A DNA stretch of 64,000 nucleotides from Phytoseiulus persimilis (taxonomy: Eukaryota > Arthropoda > Arachnida > Mesostigmata > Phytoseiidae), in contig CM075102.1 of the NCBI GenBank assembly GCA_037576195.1, forward strand, positions 11,036,001-11,100,000, read 5' to 3'. Made by a program: the position numbers and the translations under genes. Under the pieces are notes generated by a model. The model ran no database searches, was not told where the DNA came from, and saw nothing but the letters and a program-made list of their open reading frames with translations. How positions within the stretch are numbered: the stretch's first letter is position 1; each line of letters begins with the position of its first letter. Of this stretch, positions 48,489 to 60,500 are shown one piece after another.

Positions 48489-51038
48489 ATGGTTTGGGAG
48501 ATCGATTATCTCACTAAAGAACATTTAACCGGGTTCGACAACTACAAGGTGGGTCTGTTGTTGAGTGCGTGGTTGTTGTTGTCACAGTAAACCGTTCCCT
48601 TCAGACTTTTGCCTGCGCTTTCTGATTCCGTAAGGTCTGGGGCTTGTTCAGAGGGGCAAATTCTGTGAGTCTTCTTCGGAGCTGAGCGAGACATCAAAAT
48701 GGAGCTCCTGTGAGTCACCACTGTGAGGTCGATTTCGTCGGAGACAATAAATTGAAGTCGAGCTGTCTGGCGTCAACAACAACAGCTAAGCGCGTGAAAA
48801 ACGACTCCAGCGATTCTTTCGAGTGAGCGAGTTGATTGGATATCGGCAATTAAAAATTAGACCCAATCGGTAAAGGGACCGGATGACAGTAAACTATTGG
48901 GTGAGGTTCGAGTGTTACAAGATAATCGTGTGCCGAAGGCATCAGATCTCCGACTGGGTGAAGTTTGTAACGGCGACGCCGGTAAAAATGCCGCTCTATC
49001 GGCGGGCCTTGTTCTCCCCTATTTTCGCTGCAGTGCCACGTTCTCGCAAAGCTGAAGCAACTACAATGAGAAATCATCATGTATTTATAGGTGGAATGCA
49101 AGAGCAATATTTTCCTTCCAGTATTCAGCCATAGACACATCACCGCTGAGCAACTATGTCATGCACCCGTTTTGGAACCAAGTTGTGAAGGTTGGTAACA
49201 TGAAGTCTACATGTAGTTCCTTCTCTGACCCGATAACGAGTTGCTCTTCCCTGGAGCAGATCGTCCACTGATTCATTCTGGTTCCAGCTGGTGCCGATCT
49301 CGATCGCCCCGAACTGCCTGACATTCGGAGGATTCTTGTTAAATGTAGTCAGCGTTGCACTGTTGTCATGGTACGACTTCTCGTTCCACGCGTCGAGCAA
49401 CGAGCATCCCACAGGTCCTGTTCCCCTGTGGGTTTGGCTACTCTGTGCATTCAACCAATTCATGGCTCATACATTGGGTCAGTATTCGAGTGGAGATTTC
49501 ATCCCTGAGTAAAGACTTTCCTTAGAAGAAGAATAGATTATCACGTGCCATCGCACTTTGAGTCTCGTTTAGAATTTTCGTTGAATGTCGCTGCTGGATG
49601 CCGAGAGTCTAAGGGGATCCCGCAACCTGTCGAGCAGCGCTCCAGATGGCATGATATCGTTATGGTTCTCTTCATTACCTTGGAGGCTGTTATTAAGCTA
49701 GGGATTTCCTTTTCCATTTTTGGTTAGATGGCATCGACGGAAAACATGCTCGGAGGACCGGTCTCTGCGGGCCAATGGGAGAATTATTCGATCACGGATT
49801 GGATTCATGGGCTACCCTGTTTATGCCTCTGTGCGTCTACTCGGTCTTCGGGCGGTTGGATTATTCTGCAGATCCCTGGCGGTGAGTCAGAGGAGTTTCC
49901 GGGCGATTTCTATCGCAATTATATTTGGAATATTTCTTTCATTCCCGGGTCGGTTAAGCTTTCCCGAGTGAGCTGCCGGTTTTCAATTCAAGTCACTGGT
50001 TCCAGGTTCTACTTGATTCTGTGGAACGTGCATTATTGTTTCCTGTCATCACATTGGGAGAAGTACAACACCGGAATCCTCTTCCTGCCCTGGGGCTATG
50101 ACGTCTCTCAAGTGGTGGGTGGCCGACGCACTTCTCCGAACAAACCGAATGTCGACACTCCAACAGCCATTCCCCAATGACAGAGATTCCTCTGAGCTTC
50201 ATTCCTGGAACGGACTCGCTAACAGAGCATCCTTCTATTCCACAGTTCCTTACGGCTACCTTCCTCGTGACATATTTCAACACCCATAATTATTGGAAGT
50301 TCAGTCTTCTCGGAATCACCTCGGGAGTTTACATGGAAACCATTTTGCACATCGGCGCAGTAGGACTCTCCCTACCCGTCAGCCTGTGGAATATCTACAG
50401 AGCCTACAAGACGAAAACTCTCAAGCAGAAATCGCTGTGAGTTTCTTTCGGTCCGGATCTATTTATCAGCGAATCGTTGATCAGGGAATCAACCCTGTCA
50501 CCTGATTCCCATTCCTCTTGTTCGCCCAGATGGGAAGGTGTGCGTCCGCTCGTGGCGCCAACGCTGTTTTTCGCGCTGACAACGCTTTGGGTCCTTTTCT
50601 CGCCGTCGAACATCTTGGAAGCTCAGCCTCGGGTACTGTTCATTATGATCGGAACGCTCTTCTCGAACATCGCCACAAGACTCATCATCAATCAGATGAC
50701 AAACACCAGGTGAATGACATTTTTGGTTTTATGACTACGTTCGTGAACAGCGCCGGATGAATCGTAAATCCTCGAATTACGTTTTCTGTCGGAATAATAT
50801 TACTTTCGCTTTCTGTAGGTGTGAAACATTCAACGGTCTTCTTGTCCCCGTGATGATGACGCTCGTAGCCGTCTTCCAGTTCGGCTACAACGAGGTCACG
50901 TGTCTGTACTGCCTGACCGCTTTTGTACTCCTTGCACACATACACTACGGAACATGCGTTGTGCGTCAGATGTGCGACCACTTCCGAATCAACTGCTTCT
51001 CAGTCCAACGGAGAGAAGCGAAGAAGCGTGACGCCTGA
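48489..51038 (+). CDS. SELENOI: Ethanolaminephosphotransferase 1 (EPT1/SELENOI)
   Basis: Integral membrane CDP-alcohol phosphotransferase that makes phosphatidylethanolamine from CDP-ethanolamine and diacylglycerol. Exons: 48489-48548, 49122-49190, 49288-49477, 49728-49881, 50006-50114, 50246-50436, 50530-50709, 50819-51038. They join in phase to 390 codons plus TGA. The catalytic signature DG..AR........G...D...D is intact ([20 protein letters not shown], then GLD) and straddles exon 4. EPT1-specific blocks include [39 protein letters not shown] and [14 protein letters not shown]; these favour EPT1 over CEPT1/CHPT1. Several hydrophobic membrane spans are visible. The start ATG sits in gccATGG. 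The frame is open upstream to 48306, so a 61-residue basic extension is possible but unlikely. The TGA lies close to the selenocysteine position of the vertebrate protein. Confidence 0.95.
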
Positions 51039-51375
51039 ACGGTGACATTCGCAGCATTGCATCGCTATTGTTAAGCCTTCGTTTGCAGTCCAACCAAGCC
51101 ACGTGATGGGTCTTTCTTCATTTTCTGAGCCCGCCGGTCTTCCAGAAGAGATAAAATCGTTTCCCGTTGAGTTCAACTCGCTGAAATTCAGTGAACTCTC
51201 CCCTGGTAGCCGAAGAGACTCGACCCGGACCAGGCGAATTGTGCTTCACATCCTACCGCACATCCGCCGATCAATCAAGCGTTTGCGCCTGTTGTACAGA
51301 TGACTGTCTGCCAAAGCAATGCGAGGGTGCATTGTTTCTAGTCTTTGTGTTTTTAGCAGCGGAAGTCACATCGTC

Positions 51376-52400
51376 TTATTTCGAGGAAACACCTGGTACA
51401 GCACTCGGCTGAACATATTCTAATCTGCTGTGTTTTGTATGACTCAGAGGTGAACCGCTAAACCTGGGCTTCCTCGTTGTCAAGCTCGTTTTTTCGTTGA
51501 GTATCAGCAGAATTTGAAACTGCCATCGTCTCCTCCTCATCCGAACTGGAGATATGGCCCTGTACGCTTTCTTTCCGTCCTGGCATTCCTCTTTCATTCG
51601 TCCCGCTGGTCGAAGTGCGACAGCGAGGAAGGTTGAGATCGCGTCGTTGATTACGGAGCCAAAGAATGCTTATTGATGATAACAGTAATAAATGAGACAT
51701 TTGATCAGATTTGTTCCGAATATTCGTGTGCGGAGGTAAAGGATGAAACGAACTCAGCCGATGATGGATTTTTTTTTCGCGGACCCTCTTCTCCAGGAAG
51801 AGGTGGGGTGAACGGAACGTGAAGAGATAATGTGCCATTGAGAGATTTAGCTCTCCAGCTCAGTGCATTTCTTCCTTGCTTAGCGAGCGACCTCTAATGG
51901 TCACATCTCGATCATTCTTGAGCTGCAGAGCTTGTGGAAAACGTTTCGGAAAACTAGGAACGGGAACATTCTGGTACTCGCTCATCAACTCAGTAGTTCT
52001 CTATTACATCCAGGATCGGCGATCGTGAGTTCCGAGGCCTTAATGTACTCTCCCCAGCCGGGCCGTATGCAGTCGATCTTGACGCATCCACGCAAGGCGA
52101 AGAAATGTCTGAATGGAATCGACACAGAGAAGGGCGCACTTTGCGTCGTACGCAGAAAACATTCCTTATGTTGAGATGAGATATTCAATATCATTTCATT
52201 TGGGTATATACCTTGACGTGGAGAAGCAAGCGGTCAGGGGCAAAAATCGTTCGGAGACTCGTATCCCGCTCGAACCCTTCGCGAAGTAGAACCAGAAGAC
52301 GAAAATTGAGTGTCGAAAGCTCCGCCCACCGGTCCAGTGACGTCCGTTCCAAGGGAAGCAAAGGGGAAAAAAACTTTACAGATGCGTCTGATCGTTCAAC
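51376..52400 (-). CDS. Unrecognised multi-exon gene, 3' part
   Basis: Three minus-strand exons fit together in phase: about 52400-52212, 52164-52008 and 51668-51376 (TGA stop). Donors are gtatat and gtaata; acceptors are aacataag and caataag, with poor pyrimidine tracts. The middle exon reads convincingly as protein (FRHFFALRGCVKIDCIRPGW, then GEYIKASELTIADP). The last continues FFGSVINDAISTFLAVALRP and ends in a basic, low-complexity tail. I do not recognise the family, and the first intron would be only 47 bp. It would run tail to tail with SELENOI, 337 bp away. The 5' side runs into the repeat at 52570-52755, so upstream exons were not found. Confidence 0.4.
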
Positions 52401-52569
52401 CAAGCAACTGTACGATTCGATTCATTTTCGAAGCTGATCGTTCGCGTCGAGACAGCCAACGAGACTTGAGCTGACGTAGACCATGGGGAGGATTGCAAGG
52501 AAGGAATCCTATGCGTGTTCGTTCTGCAGCGACTGGGCAGCCGTTGCTGGATGGTGTAGATAGATGAGA
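52401..52569. other. Nothing recognised
   Basis: Short interval between the unrecognised exon chain and a repeat copy; no supported feature. Confidence 0.4.
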
Positions 52570-52755
52570 AGACGTTGCCGTAGCGAGCATCCATGAAGCC
52601 CGGGGCGGACCTGTGAACGCACCCTGACTGACTTCTTGGAGGACCTGAAATACCCAGAACTGATGACTCGAAATAGAGTTCTCCAACGAGACCTTCAGAG
52701 AAATGAAGACAACTCGCGCGAGCCAACCCAAACGTGAGAAACTGAATTACTTCGG
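52570..52755 (+). mobile_element. Dispersed repeat R1, internally deleted copy
   Basis: The head ('gcgagcatccatgaagccc' then 'ggggcgga') and tail ('gacaactcgcgcgagccaac', then 'acgtgagaaact') match the copy at 25085-25515. The piece in between is much shorter, with only a 'gacctgaaatac' patch in common. Head, middle and tail are in the same order and orientation, so this is a deleted copy of the same element. Confidence 0.5.
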
Positions 52756-52842
52756 ATGCTCTGAGAGGAGCCTCTCCCTGGTAAACGCCCCTTGAGAATG
52801 AGCAGCCCCAGACGGTGCGCGAAAACTCAACTTTCCCTCTCT

Positions 52843-52892
52843 AATAAACGCCCGCAGCAGACAAGTTGCAAAATTAACGCCCGGCGTTTATT
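52843..52892. repeat. Perfect 10-bp inverted repeat with 30-base loop
   Basis: 'aataaacgcc' at 52843-52852 is mirrored by 'ggcgtttatt' at 52883-52892, with 'aacgcccggcgtt' inside the right arm. The word 'taaacgcc' also occurs once more near 52783. The cluster lies just downstream of an R1 repeat copy; its function is unknown. Confidence 0.45.
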
Positions 52893-52899
52893 GGAGCGT

Positions 52900-54880
52900 T
52901 CAGGATATTATACGGGTAACTGGATTACTTTTCTTTGGAGCATAATATTCCTCGCTCCGAGATAGCATTTCCTACTGTCGCACACGGGACCTCGCTCCGA
53001 GAGCAGCGAACCATTTCATGGACTCCTCGAAGTCCTGCTCATTTTGGCGGATTGCTTGACAGAGAAAAAGGCAAGCTACCTCATTCGTGACATGGTGGAA
53101 CATGGGTGATTTTTGACGGGTTTCCATTTTTAGAAGCTCAGCCCGAATTCCGCAGAACTCATATTTGCGAAAGTTGGGAAGGGCCCGAGCATCATCACAT
53201 TATTCAGAACGAAGATATTCCAGCTCGATCGATTTTCGAACTTGGCCGGACTTGTCCGAGCCCAGAGAAACCCAAGCGCACGATCCTCCTTAGAGATATC
53301 CCTCATCTTTTGTGGGAAACGCTCCGAGTTCCTGTCTAGTTTGGAGCCACTGACTTTCCGGGGTACGACTGAGGCGACTTTGGAACATTCTTTCGCACAG
53401 CCACCTAACTAGTTCACTTGAGGACGGTAAGTATCCAGCGTTCAATATGGAGAAAGTCTCGTGCGAGATTTGATCGAGTTGAGGATTGAGCAGTATATAG
53501 CACAACGGCATTTGCCTCAGAAATCGCGATCCTTGTGAGGAGGGTGCAGAAATACAACACCTGCTGCCTGTTCGATAACTCACTTTTAGCGCGAGATCAG
53601 CTTGTCTCGAGGGAGAGAGAGAGAAGCCGATGGATCCCCACTTGGACGTGTCCTGAATCATTTTTTTCGTCGCTGCCGCCTCCGAATTCGTGGGCAGAGG
53701 CGGCGCTTTTCGGAGAGCGTATAATTTGCGCTGACCGAAACTTGGGGACTTCGTCACCGTGCTTCTCCGGGGCTGTGTACGTCAAGCACAAGCTTCGTAC
53801 CTTTCCCACTTCATGGCACTAGAAAGGCGTCATTCGTAGCTGGGATTTATTCGAGAGATCGCTCGCAATGCTTCGGTACCGTGGGAAACCGGCTGCCGAC
53901 TCCTCCTGCACGAGGGAGCCTCGACGAGATTGACCACCTATATTCGGTTGTAAATAAGACTCACATTTTGATTCTTTCTTCTGCCGTTCAACTCAAATCT
54001 TTCGTCGCCAACTCCACCGATGTGGTTCGCATTCTTGCGCGCCAGCGATGTGGCTTCGGTTCGGGTTGCTGAATCGCAAAACGATTTCATTCGATGGACA
54101 TCCAATCGACACAAAAACAATACGACCGAGTCGGCATTTCTAGTGCAAGGCCTGGCATCCGAGTCGGCCTGACTCGGAAGTCGTGCAGCCTTACGCGAGA
54201 CGCAGAGGACTCGGGGTCCCGGTTCCGAGCACATTCAATTTTCTCCAGTTTGCCTGGACTTCGGCGGAAAATTTATGGAAAAGAGAGTTGACCTCATACG
54301 ATGAGGATATATATTCATCTTTCTCTCCTACCCAGCACCGTCCCGGGAGAACCAAACCGAAAAGAAGGGCCAATGAAAATCGCAGCGTAGAGCATTGGCT
54401 CTATGGTCCCTCGCTTTGAGCCCGAAACCCCTGATTTTCAACCGAGTTTCCGGTTCTGAGTGCATAATCGATGCTGATCGGATGTTTGTAGATTTCGGCG
54501 ATGATTCGGGTATCTAGGCGGAAGTTCTTCGAATTTCGGAGTTTCACGAGTTCAGCGAGATTCTTCTCCAAGCCACAGGGAACTCGACTGCTTCGACATC
54601 AGTTAATCCCCCAGGCCACTCAGGGAGAGTTTTTCAATTCGTGGAATTTTTCCAAACATCACCACTGATCACCAGAGTAGGCGATCATCTTGGTTTTTTG
54701 ATAGAATGGATATGATGGAAATCGCGGCAGAGAGGTCATTCCGAAAATCACCCATTCTTTTCCGAGGTTCTCGGAAGGAATGCTTCCCTCTTCTCATCTC
54801 GACTCCTCTAGAAATGACAAGTTCCCCGAGAACGGCCAAAGCGAAATTGGGCTCGAAACTTCCCTACTCTAAAATGCCAC
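52900..54880. other. No recognised gene; coding-like frames on the minus strand
   Basis: Minus-strand frames at about 53530-53400, 53809-53597 and 54373-54191 read like protein. One contains ISEANAVVLYTAQSSTRSNL, preceded by a plausible acceptor. They may be exons of an unknown gene; no phase-consistent chain could be built. Confidence 0.3.
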
Positions 54881-54884
54881 CCTG

Positions 54885-55080
54885 TGGTTGAGCGTCGACC
54901 TCGAAGCGCCTGAGGATGCGCCCTGAGAATCTGCCCCAGGGCGCCAGAGGGAGCGCTCTTGGCGTCTGCCTCGAAGTGGGAGACGAATCTGGTTAAGCGC
55001 CAGCGTCAAGGGATTGGACTCGAGCGTCTGTCTCGACGCGTCGCAGGCATCAATCTGAGCGTCTGCGGCGCGTATAGGGC
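54885..55080. repeat. Degenerate repeats of a gcgtctg/cctcga word
   Basis: The words 'gcgtctg' or 'gcgtcga' followed by 'cctcga', 'tctcga' or 'cggcg' occur at least four times (near 54892, 54960, 55026 and 55060), together with a GC-rich self-complementary stretch (gcgccctgag...ctgccccagggcgc). Spacing is irregular, so this is a loose cluster, not a clean tandem array. Confidence 0.4.
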
Positions 55081-55836
55081 TGAAGCATACGATCTCAGGA
55101 CGTCAGAGTCAATCAAGATCAGGAGCCTCTGCAGCGAGCGAAACACGGGTGTATCGAACTTCCGCGGCGAGTCCAAAGCTGAGTCGTCGACGTGGCGCGA
55201 AATTCATTCGTTGATCATCTGCGTTTCGGGCAGGTTTTTAAAGATCAAGGAAATATGAGAGGATATGTGACAGTCGTCAGGGAACAACCGATAGAGGAAA
55301 GAAGGTCCTAAATCCCGAATATAAGAATTTCGAATCGAAAAGAAATTTTTGATTTCCGAAGTCGGCTGGAAAATGGCGATTTCCCGACCCGTTCTGTCAG
55401 GTACCCATGAACGAGAGGAAGGTCAGCTTTGGCTAGCTCTGGATATCATGAGTTCAATCCGATACTCGAAATCCAGAAGGATACGTCTTTCAACGTGCTC
55501 CCGATCGAGAAGTATCCCGACCGGCAGGGACCGCTGAAACACAGATGCCATGAACATTTTGTGGCTCGAAGTATACACCTTGTATATTGAAACGGAGAAA
55601 AGTATCGGGGGCTCTTTCCACGTACCTCTCGCATCCCAGGAGCTCATCACAACTAGTCGGAGAAAAGACGCAAACATCAATCTCCATTTTGCTCACCGGG
55701 ATTCCTCTCTGACCCTATGTAAAGCCGTTCTTTCCGCACACATTGACGATCCGTTTGGGACAGGTTTTCAACGAGTCACCTTCATACAGATCGAATCTGA
55801 TCGTGATATTCGTCCAGAAGCTTCGTTTAAAGAGTA

Positions 55837-56381
55837 CTACAGAGAACGTCGATTGAAAAGAGCAGGGTAAGCATAACGGTTATGGGATACTGGACTTTCC
55901 AGTGATCGAGGCGCGGAGATGTGTGTTCGATAGATGCTGTTGCTCATCGAATGGGTAGTCAAAACTGTGAAGTCCAGGTGGACGAGGCTGGAAATCCTGA
56001 GGACAGCTTCGGCAGGCCCGCGATTCTGCCATCTTGAAAATCACGCAGCCGTCAAGAGTGTGAAGTTCCCCGTGAGTGGTCAGTGTATCAGACCTTGGAC
56101 GCTCACCACAAAAATATTCCGATGGGATTGAGTGGAAGCACATACCTGAAACTTGAGCGACCCGCTCGCTCAACGCGCACGGTTGAGAACTGCTCCGAAC
56201 AAGCGCGACAGGCTACGTCGTTGCATGGAAAAGTGAAACAAAGTTCCGGGAAACAACTTGTTGGGTCGATGTCCCAAAGTGCGGAGCTGTCAAGCAACTG
56301 TCTGGCTTCTATGAATGTCTGTATGATATGCAGGAAGCTCTCCTGGGAATCTCGAATATCGATGTTCTCACTCAATATCAT
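55837..56381 (-). CDS. Unrecognised two-exon coding region
   Basis: Exons 56381-56146 and 55996-55837 join in phase (donor AG|gtatgt, acceptor tcctcag) and end at TAG. The predicted product is about 131 residues. Exon 1 reads SFLHIIQTFIEARQLLDSSA and then CFPELCFTFPCNDVACRACS; exon 2 reads SSLVHLDFTVLTTHSMSNSI. The strings read like a folded, cysteine-containing protein. I do not recognise the family. The ATG at 56381 may be internal to a longer exon chain, since an acceptor (ttcccag) also lies at about 56359. Confidence 0.4.
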
Positions 56382-56399
56382 GATAAATTACGGCGTCCT

Positions 56400-57290
56400 G
56401 CCGGGAGCCGAGCTCGAATTCGCCGCATCCTGTCCTCGGCCTTCGTATTCAGGTGGAGGCCGCGGCGCTGAGTGAGGTCAGCGGTACGGATTCGGCACAC
56501 TCCTGTGACTTCCCGGTGAAGATTCTGGCCAAACCAATAACTGTGTATGCGGTACCACATGCGATTCCGCTCCTTCGTCTCGGGGCCATCCAGTCGTTAC
56601 CGTCAACGTTGATTATTATGAGCACGTCCTGGTGCTGTACGATTCTGGCGTACAGATTGCCTCTCGACCCTTACCGTGATCCCCCGGAGGGCCTAGAATC
56701 GACTCCATATCTGGTCCTCAATACGGGCCAAGCCGATCCACAAGAAGCGAATTCCTCCGAGAGGTCTCCAGGGTTCATCGATTATATGTGCATGAGCTTA
56801 AGACAACGGAATCTCACTTGTCACTGCAACATATTCTGATTGCGAGCCTTCCGCACAATCAGGAGGCGCAGACTCCTGCGCGGATGTCTATCATGAAGAC
56901 GGAAAGCATCTCTGCGAATTCGCCGATCAACGATACGTTGCGAGGATCGGGAGATAGCTCGGGGAGTAGTTGTCGGACAAGAAGAGGGGGCCTCTTCCTC
57001 TGGTATGTATTTCAAAGAGCGGCTGCACTCGAGCTCTCCTAGAGGAACCGCTGACCACGCGGCTGATGATTGCTGAAGGCAACTCGAACAACCGGTTCAC
57101 GGCTAATGCGAATCGCTGCCGTCCGCCTTCAAGCTCGTGTTGCGCGAATCCAGTTTCTTCATGCGGTCAGTTGGGGCCTCAGTGTAAGACCGCGGACGAT
57201 CGGAAGAAATCGCAATCATTCGCTGGTGTTGGATGTGGAGCCCAGGGCTGGGACCCTGCGCGAAAGGGGTCCTTTCATTGATCTTTGAAT
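56400..57290. other. No recognised gene
   Basis: A 128-codon plus-strand frame at 56453-56839 is open but unrecognised. I see no splice chain or domain. Confidence 0.35.
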
Positions 57291-57301
57291 CTTTCAGTGA
57301 T

Positions 57302-57540
57302 TCATCTCATCCGGCCGCGCGGAGTGGAGTTGTTTGGCGCGCCGGGCTTGAGCGTGACGCTCATTGAGCGCATGCGCTTTAAAGCCCGCGAAAGGGGAGG
57401 GAGTGAACCGTGGGTCGCCAGTAGTGGCAGCTCGGGTCTCGAGTGGAAGGGCACGGGGCCCTCTCCCCGCGATTGTGCGAACACCGCCCTGAAGCCGACG
57501 ATCAGGGCCAGGAGGAAGCACAAACCATTGAGCGAGAAGA
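57302..57540 (-). CDS. Possible exon of a small secreted peptide precursor
   Basis: The minus-strand frame contains a hydrophobic signal-like stretch (GLCFLLALIVGFRAVFAQS) with a good cleavage site after AVFA. A proline-rich body follows, with a KR dibasic site (SRALKRMRSMSV), ending PRGRMR and a stop. This is the layout of a neuropeptide-type precursor. No ATG precedes the signal in frame, so the start would need an upstream exon. The region is GC-rich and the opposite strand is open too, so this may be chance. Confidence 0.2.
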
Positions 57541-57599
57541 CGGCCGGAATACACGAAGTTTTCTAAGAGTAGTGGAACTCGCTCAACGAAGACGTCGAC

Positions 57600-60500
57600 A
57601 AAACCCTTCCAGTTGATGCTGGCAACTCACAGAGCTGTGTAACGCAGCGAAGAATTCAAAATCACGCAGCCGGTCGTGTGAGGTGTTGCTCGGTCCAAGT
57701 GGCACATCTCTATGGTAACCTCCTGTGAGAGAAACGTTCTCGATATTATCTACGATTGTGGCTGCAGCGGCTGCCGCTGCTGCGGCTACTGCTTTGGCGC
57801 ACCGAAGCGACAGTGCGTTGCTGTACGGCAAGTGATGTTCACATTTGGTGCTCAACGCAAACGACGGCATGGAAGTCACGAAAAGTCATATAGAATAAAT
57901 GCAACAAGTTAGAACAGGTGCTTTGTGGTGCTTCGAGGAAACAGAGGAGGAACAAGAGCCTTTCGGTGCAAGAACGAACTTCGAAATCAAAGGAGCAAGT
58001 ACCAGATCCAGAAGCCAAACAGAAGTTCGATCTATCACCGAGCTCTGCACAGTTGAACATGTTGGATGCAAAAAGTCGACGACGACGACCCTAACGAGAG
58101 TGCTCGTGGTGCAGCGGATGCAAACTCAATCGACCTGATGCCATTAATCGCAAGGCCATGGAATGGAGCGATGCGCGAATCAGTATCACCTACACCAAAA
58201 ACAGGTGAGTAAGTGCTAACTGGTAGCCTCTGTCACGGACCTCAGTTCTGGCTGTTTTTGAATCGCTCTCGCGGTCTTCCCGCACAACCCATCGATCAGA
58301 GTGCTTCACACCAGGACACTGTTACACCTGCAGTTCTCCAACGGATGGAACTTATTCGTTTGAGCACAGGAAAAGAACCGATTCACCTTTGCGCGCACGG
58401 TACGCTCGTCAGCCGGTCATACGCGAGCGCGGTCATCGAGTCCTCTAGAACGAATTTCACGAACGACGGTGAACTCGGCGGAACTGTCCCCCTCTTATCA
58501 CGGATTTCGTCAATGAAGACGGGGAGCTTTCTCAGTTGGAGCGGAGTTCCAATCATGAACTGTAAACGAAGACCGTAAACATTGGCATCTCCTCAGTTGA
58601 CGAGTCGTTCTGTCGCCCGAAGGAGGAGAAACAGGACTCATCGGAGGATACGTCCAAGAGAGAATCAAACGCGTTCCTCATGGTGGAGGAAGACATACCT
58701 TGCCTCAAACGTTTCCTTATGTGCGTCACGATCCGCTTGTGGATGGCCATCTTGAAGTCATTCGATGACATCCACTGACACAATCGAGCAGCTGCCATTG
58801 AGAGAAGAACAGACACAGTTTATGTCAGCTGTCGCGCTTCATTGCGCGTGGTCAGGTCTATCAACGGCGGTCGAGGGCGACTAGACACTGAACGCTAATC
58901 AGGCCGAAAGCAGCTTCGAGAAGTGAGTTTCGTTGAAAAGGCCGCTACCGTGGCCGGTGATGCCGCTGTATTTGCTGCTGATTGAAGAGAACCGCTCATG
59001 AAAACGATCGCTTAGGGTTGCAGTCATCATGTGCCACTCACAGTATTTTGTACAAACTGATCTGTTCTCCCTTCTGAGCACATTCCGGGGAACTGGCCTC
59101 TTTGAACGGCTCAGACGCGGTTTGATTGACACTCATTCTATGATTGAGTTGACCACTGGGGCTTGGAACTCCCATGAAGTTCACCACCGTGTCTGTTTCT
59201 TCCAACGGGGAATTCCTGGGAATTGTGTCCCATGCTTATCCAGTGCACATTCCCGACCGAGAGAGCGTTTGTGGCATACGAAAGCTTCTTCTGTTCCCTC
59301 GCGGAGCGGATTATCACGTCCACTTTGATTTGCTCGATTGAGTACCATATGTTGCATACGTAACGGGATCTAATCAGCGAGAGTGTGATCCTACCGGCGT
59401 TTCGGAGTTCGATCGCGTCGCATGGTATTCATTTTCCGGCGCCCGTAGAGCCGCCATCCGCAGGTGCGAGCAGAGCTCGCGTCGCAGCGACTCGTGAGGC
59501 TCATGGCGTTGCTCCCGCCATAACCCCCGCGGAGACACCCAAAGTTCCGACGAGCTGAACGTCTTTACAGCGGTTGCGTACCCTCGAGCAACAACGCTGC
59601 TGCGCGTTGTCTGAAATGAATCTACCGGCCGGAAGCATGGGCTACTCACTGTCAGAATTTGAATCTCCGAGGCGCTCTTATCATGTATCAAGCTACAAAA
59701 TCTATGTACATCGAGGCTCTCTCTTATGAGACCCTCATGACAGCTCCGGTGAGCCTCGGAGCTCGTTCGGAGCAGGTGAAGACGATTCCGTTGCTTTGGG
59801 AAACAGTGGTGGATCCGGTCATTGTTAGAAGCCGATGACATATGGCGGATCAATCGTCGTGACTCATTCCTCCCTCGATTGAGAACAGGCCGTGCTGGAT
59901 TTCGCCCCCGCAGAACACTGATGACCATTCGTCCTGTGTGGAGACAGCTGTAATCGCCGGCTCAAAAATCCAAGCGAACTACTCGTCTTGGCCGCTGCGC
60001 TCGGGTTCAAGGAGCGAGACAACGGGTGGCAATGTGCAACAGGGTGTGGTCTGGGAATCCGATACCAGAGCCGTACAGGCTGCCAGGCGCCGGTAGGTGA
60101 CTGATCTCCGTTGGATGTTGGGAAATCGCGATGATTCGTTTTCCTCTCGTTCCGCGGAGATGCGGTCGTCACTCGGGCAAACGACCCGGACAAAAACCGA
60201 ACAATGTTCTGCCACTTTCGGCAGGACCCGAGTTCCGAAGGAACAAACGAAAAATGCGACAACTGTTCGCCGATCGTGAAAGCGTGAGAGTTCCGCGAAC
60301 GTTCACTCTGAACTTCGATCGGATTGATATCGACCCCAGCCTGCGGCTCTGGAGTCGCCCAGCCCCAATGACCGTGAGATTTTCTGACCCTTTGAGGGAA
60401 CTCACGTTCATTCGGAGCTGGGCGTTTGGATGCAATGCGAACAAATTGTCTCTTGCCCCAACGGTAAACGATTGAAACCGGGTTGGTATCATCGTTAATC

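Noticed and set aside
51420-51500. Possible SECIS core (atga ... aa) downstream of SELENOI
   Set aside because: Only about four base pairs of the needed stem form around it.
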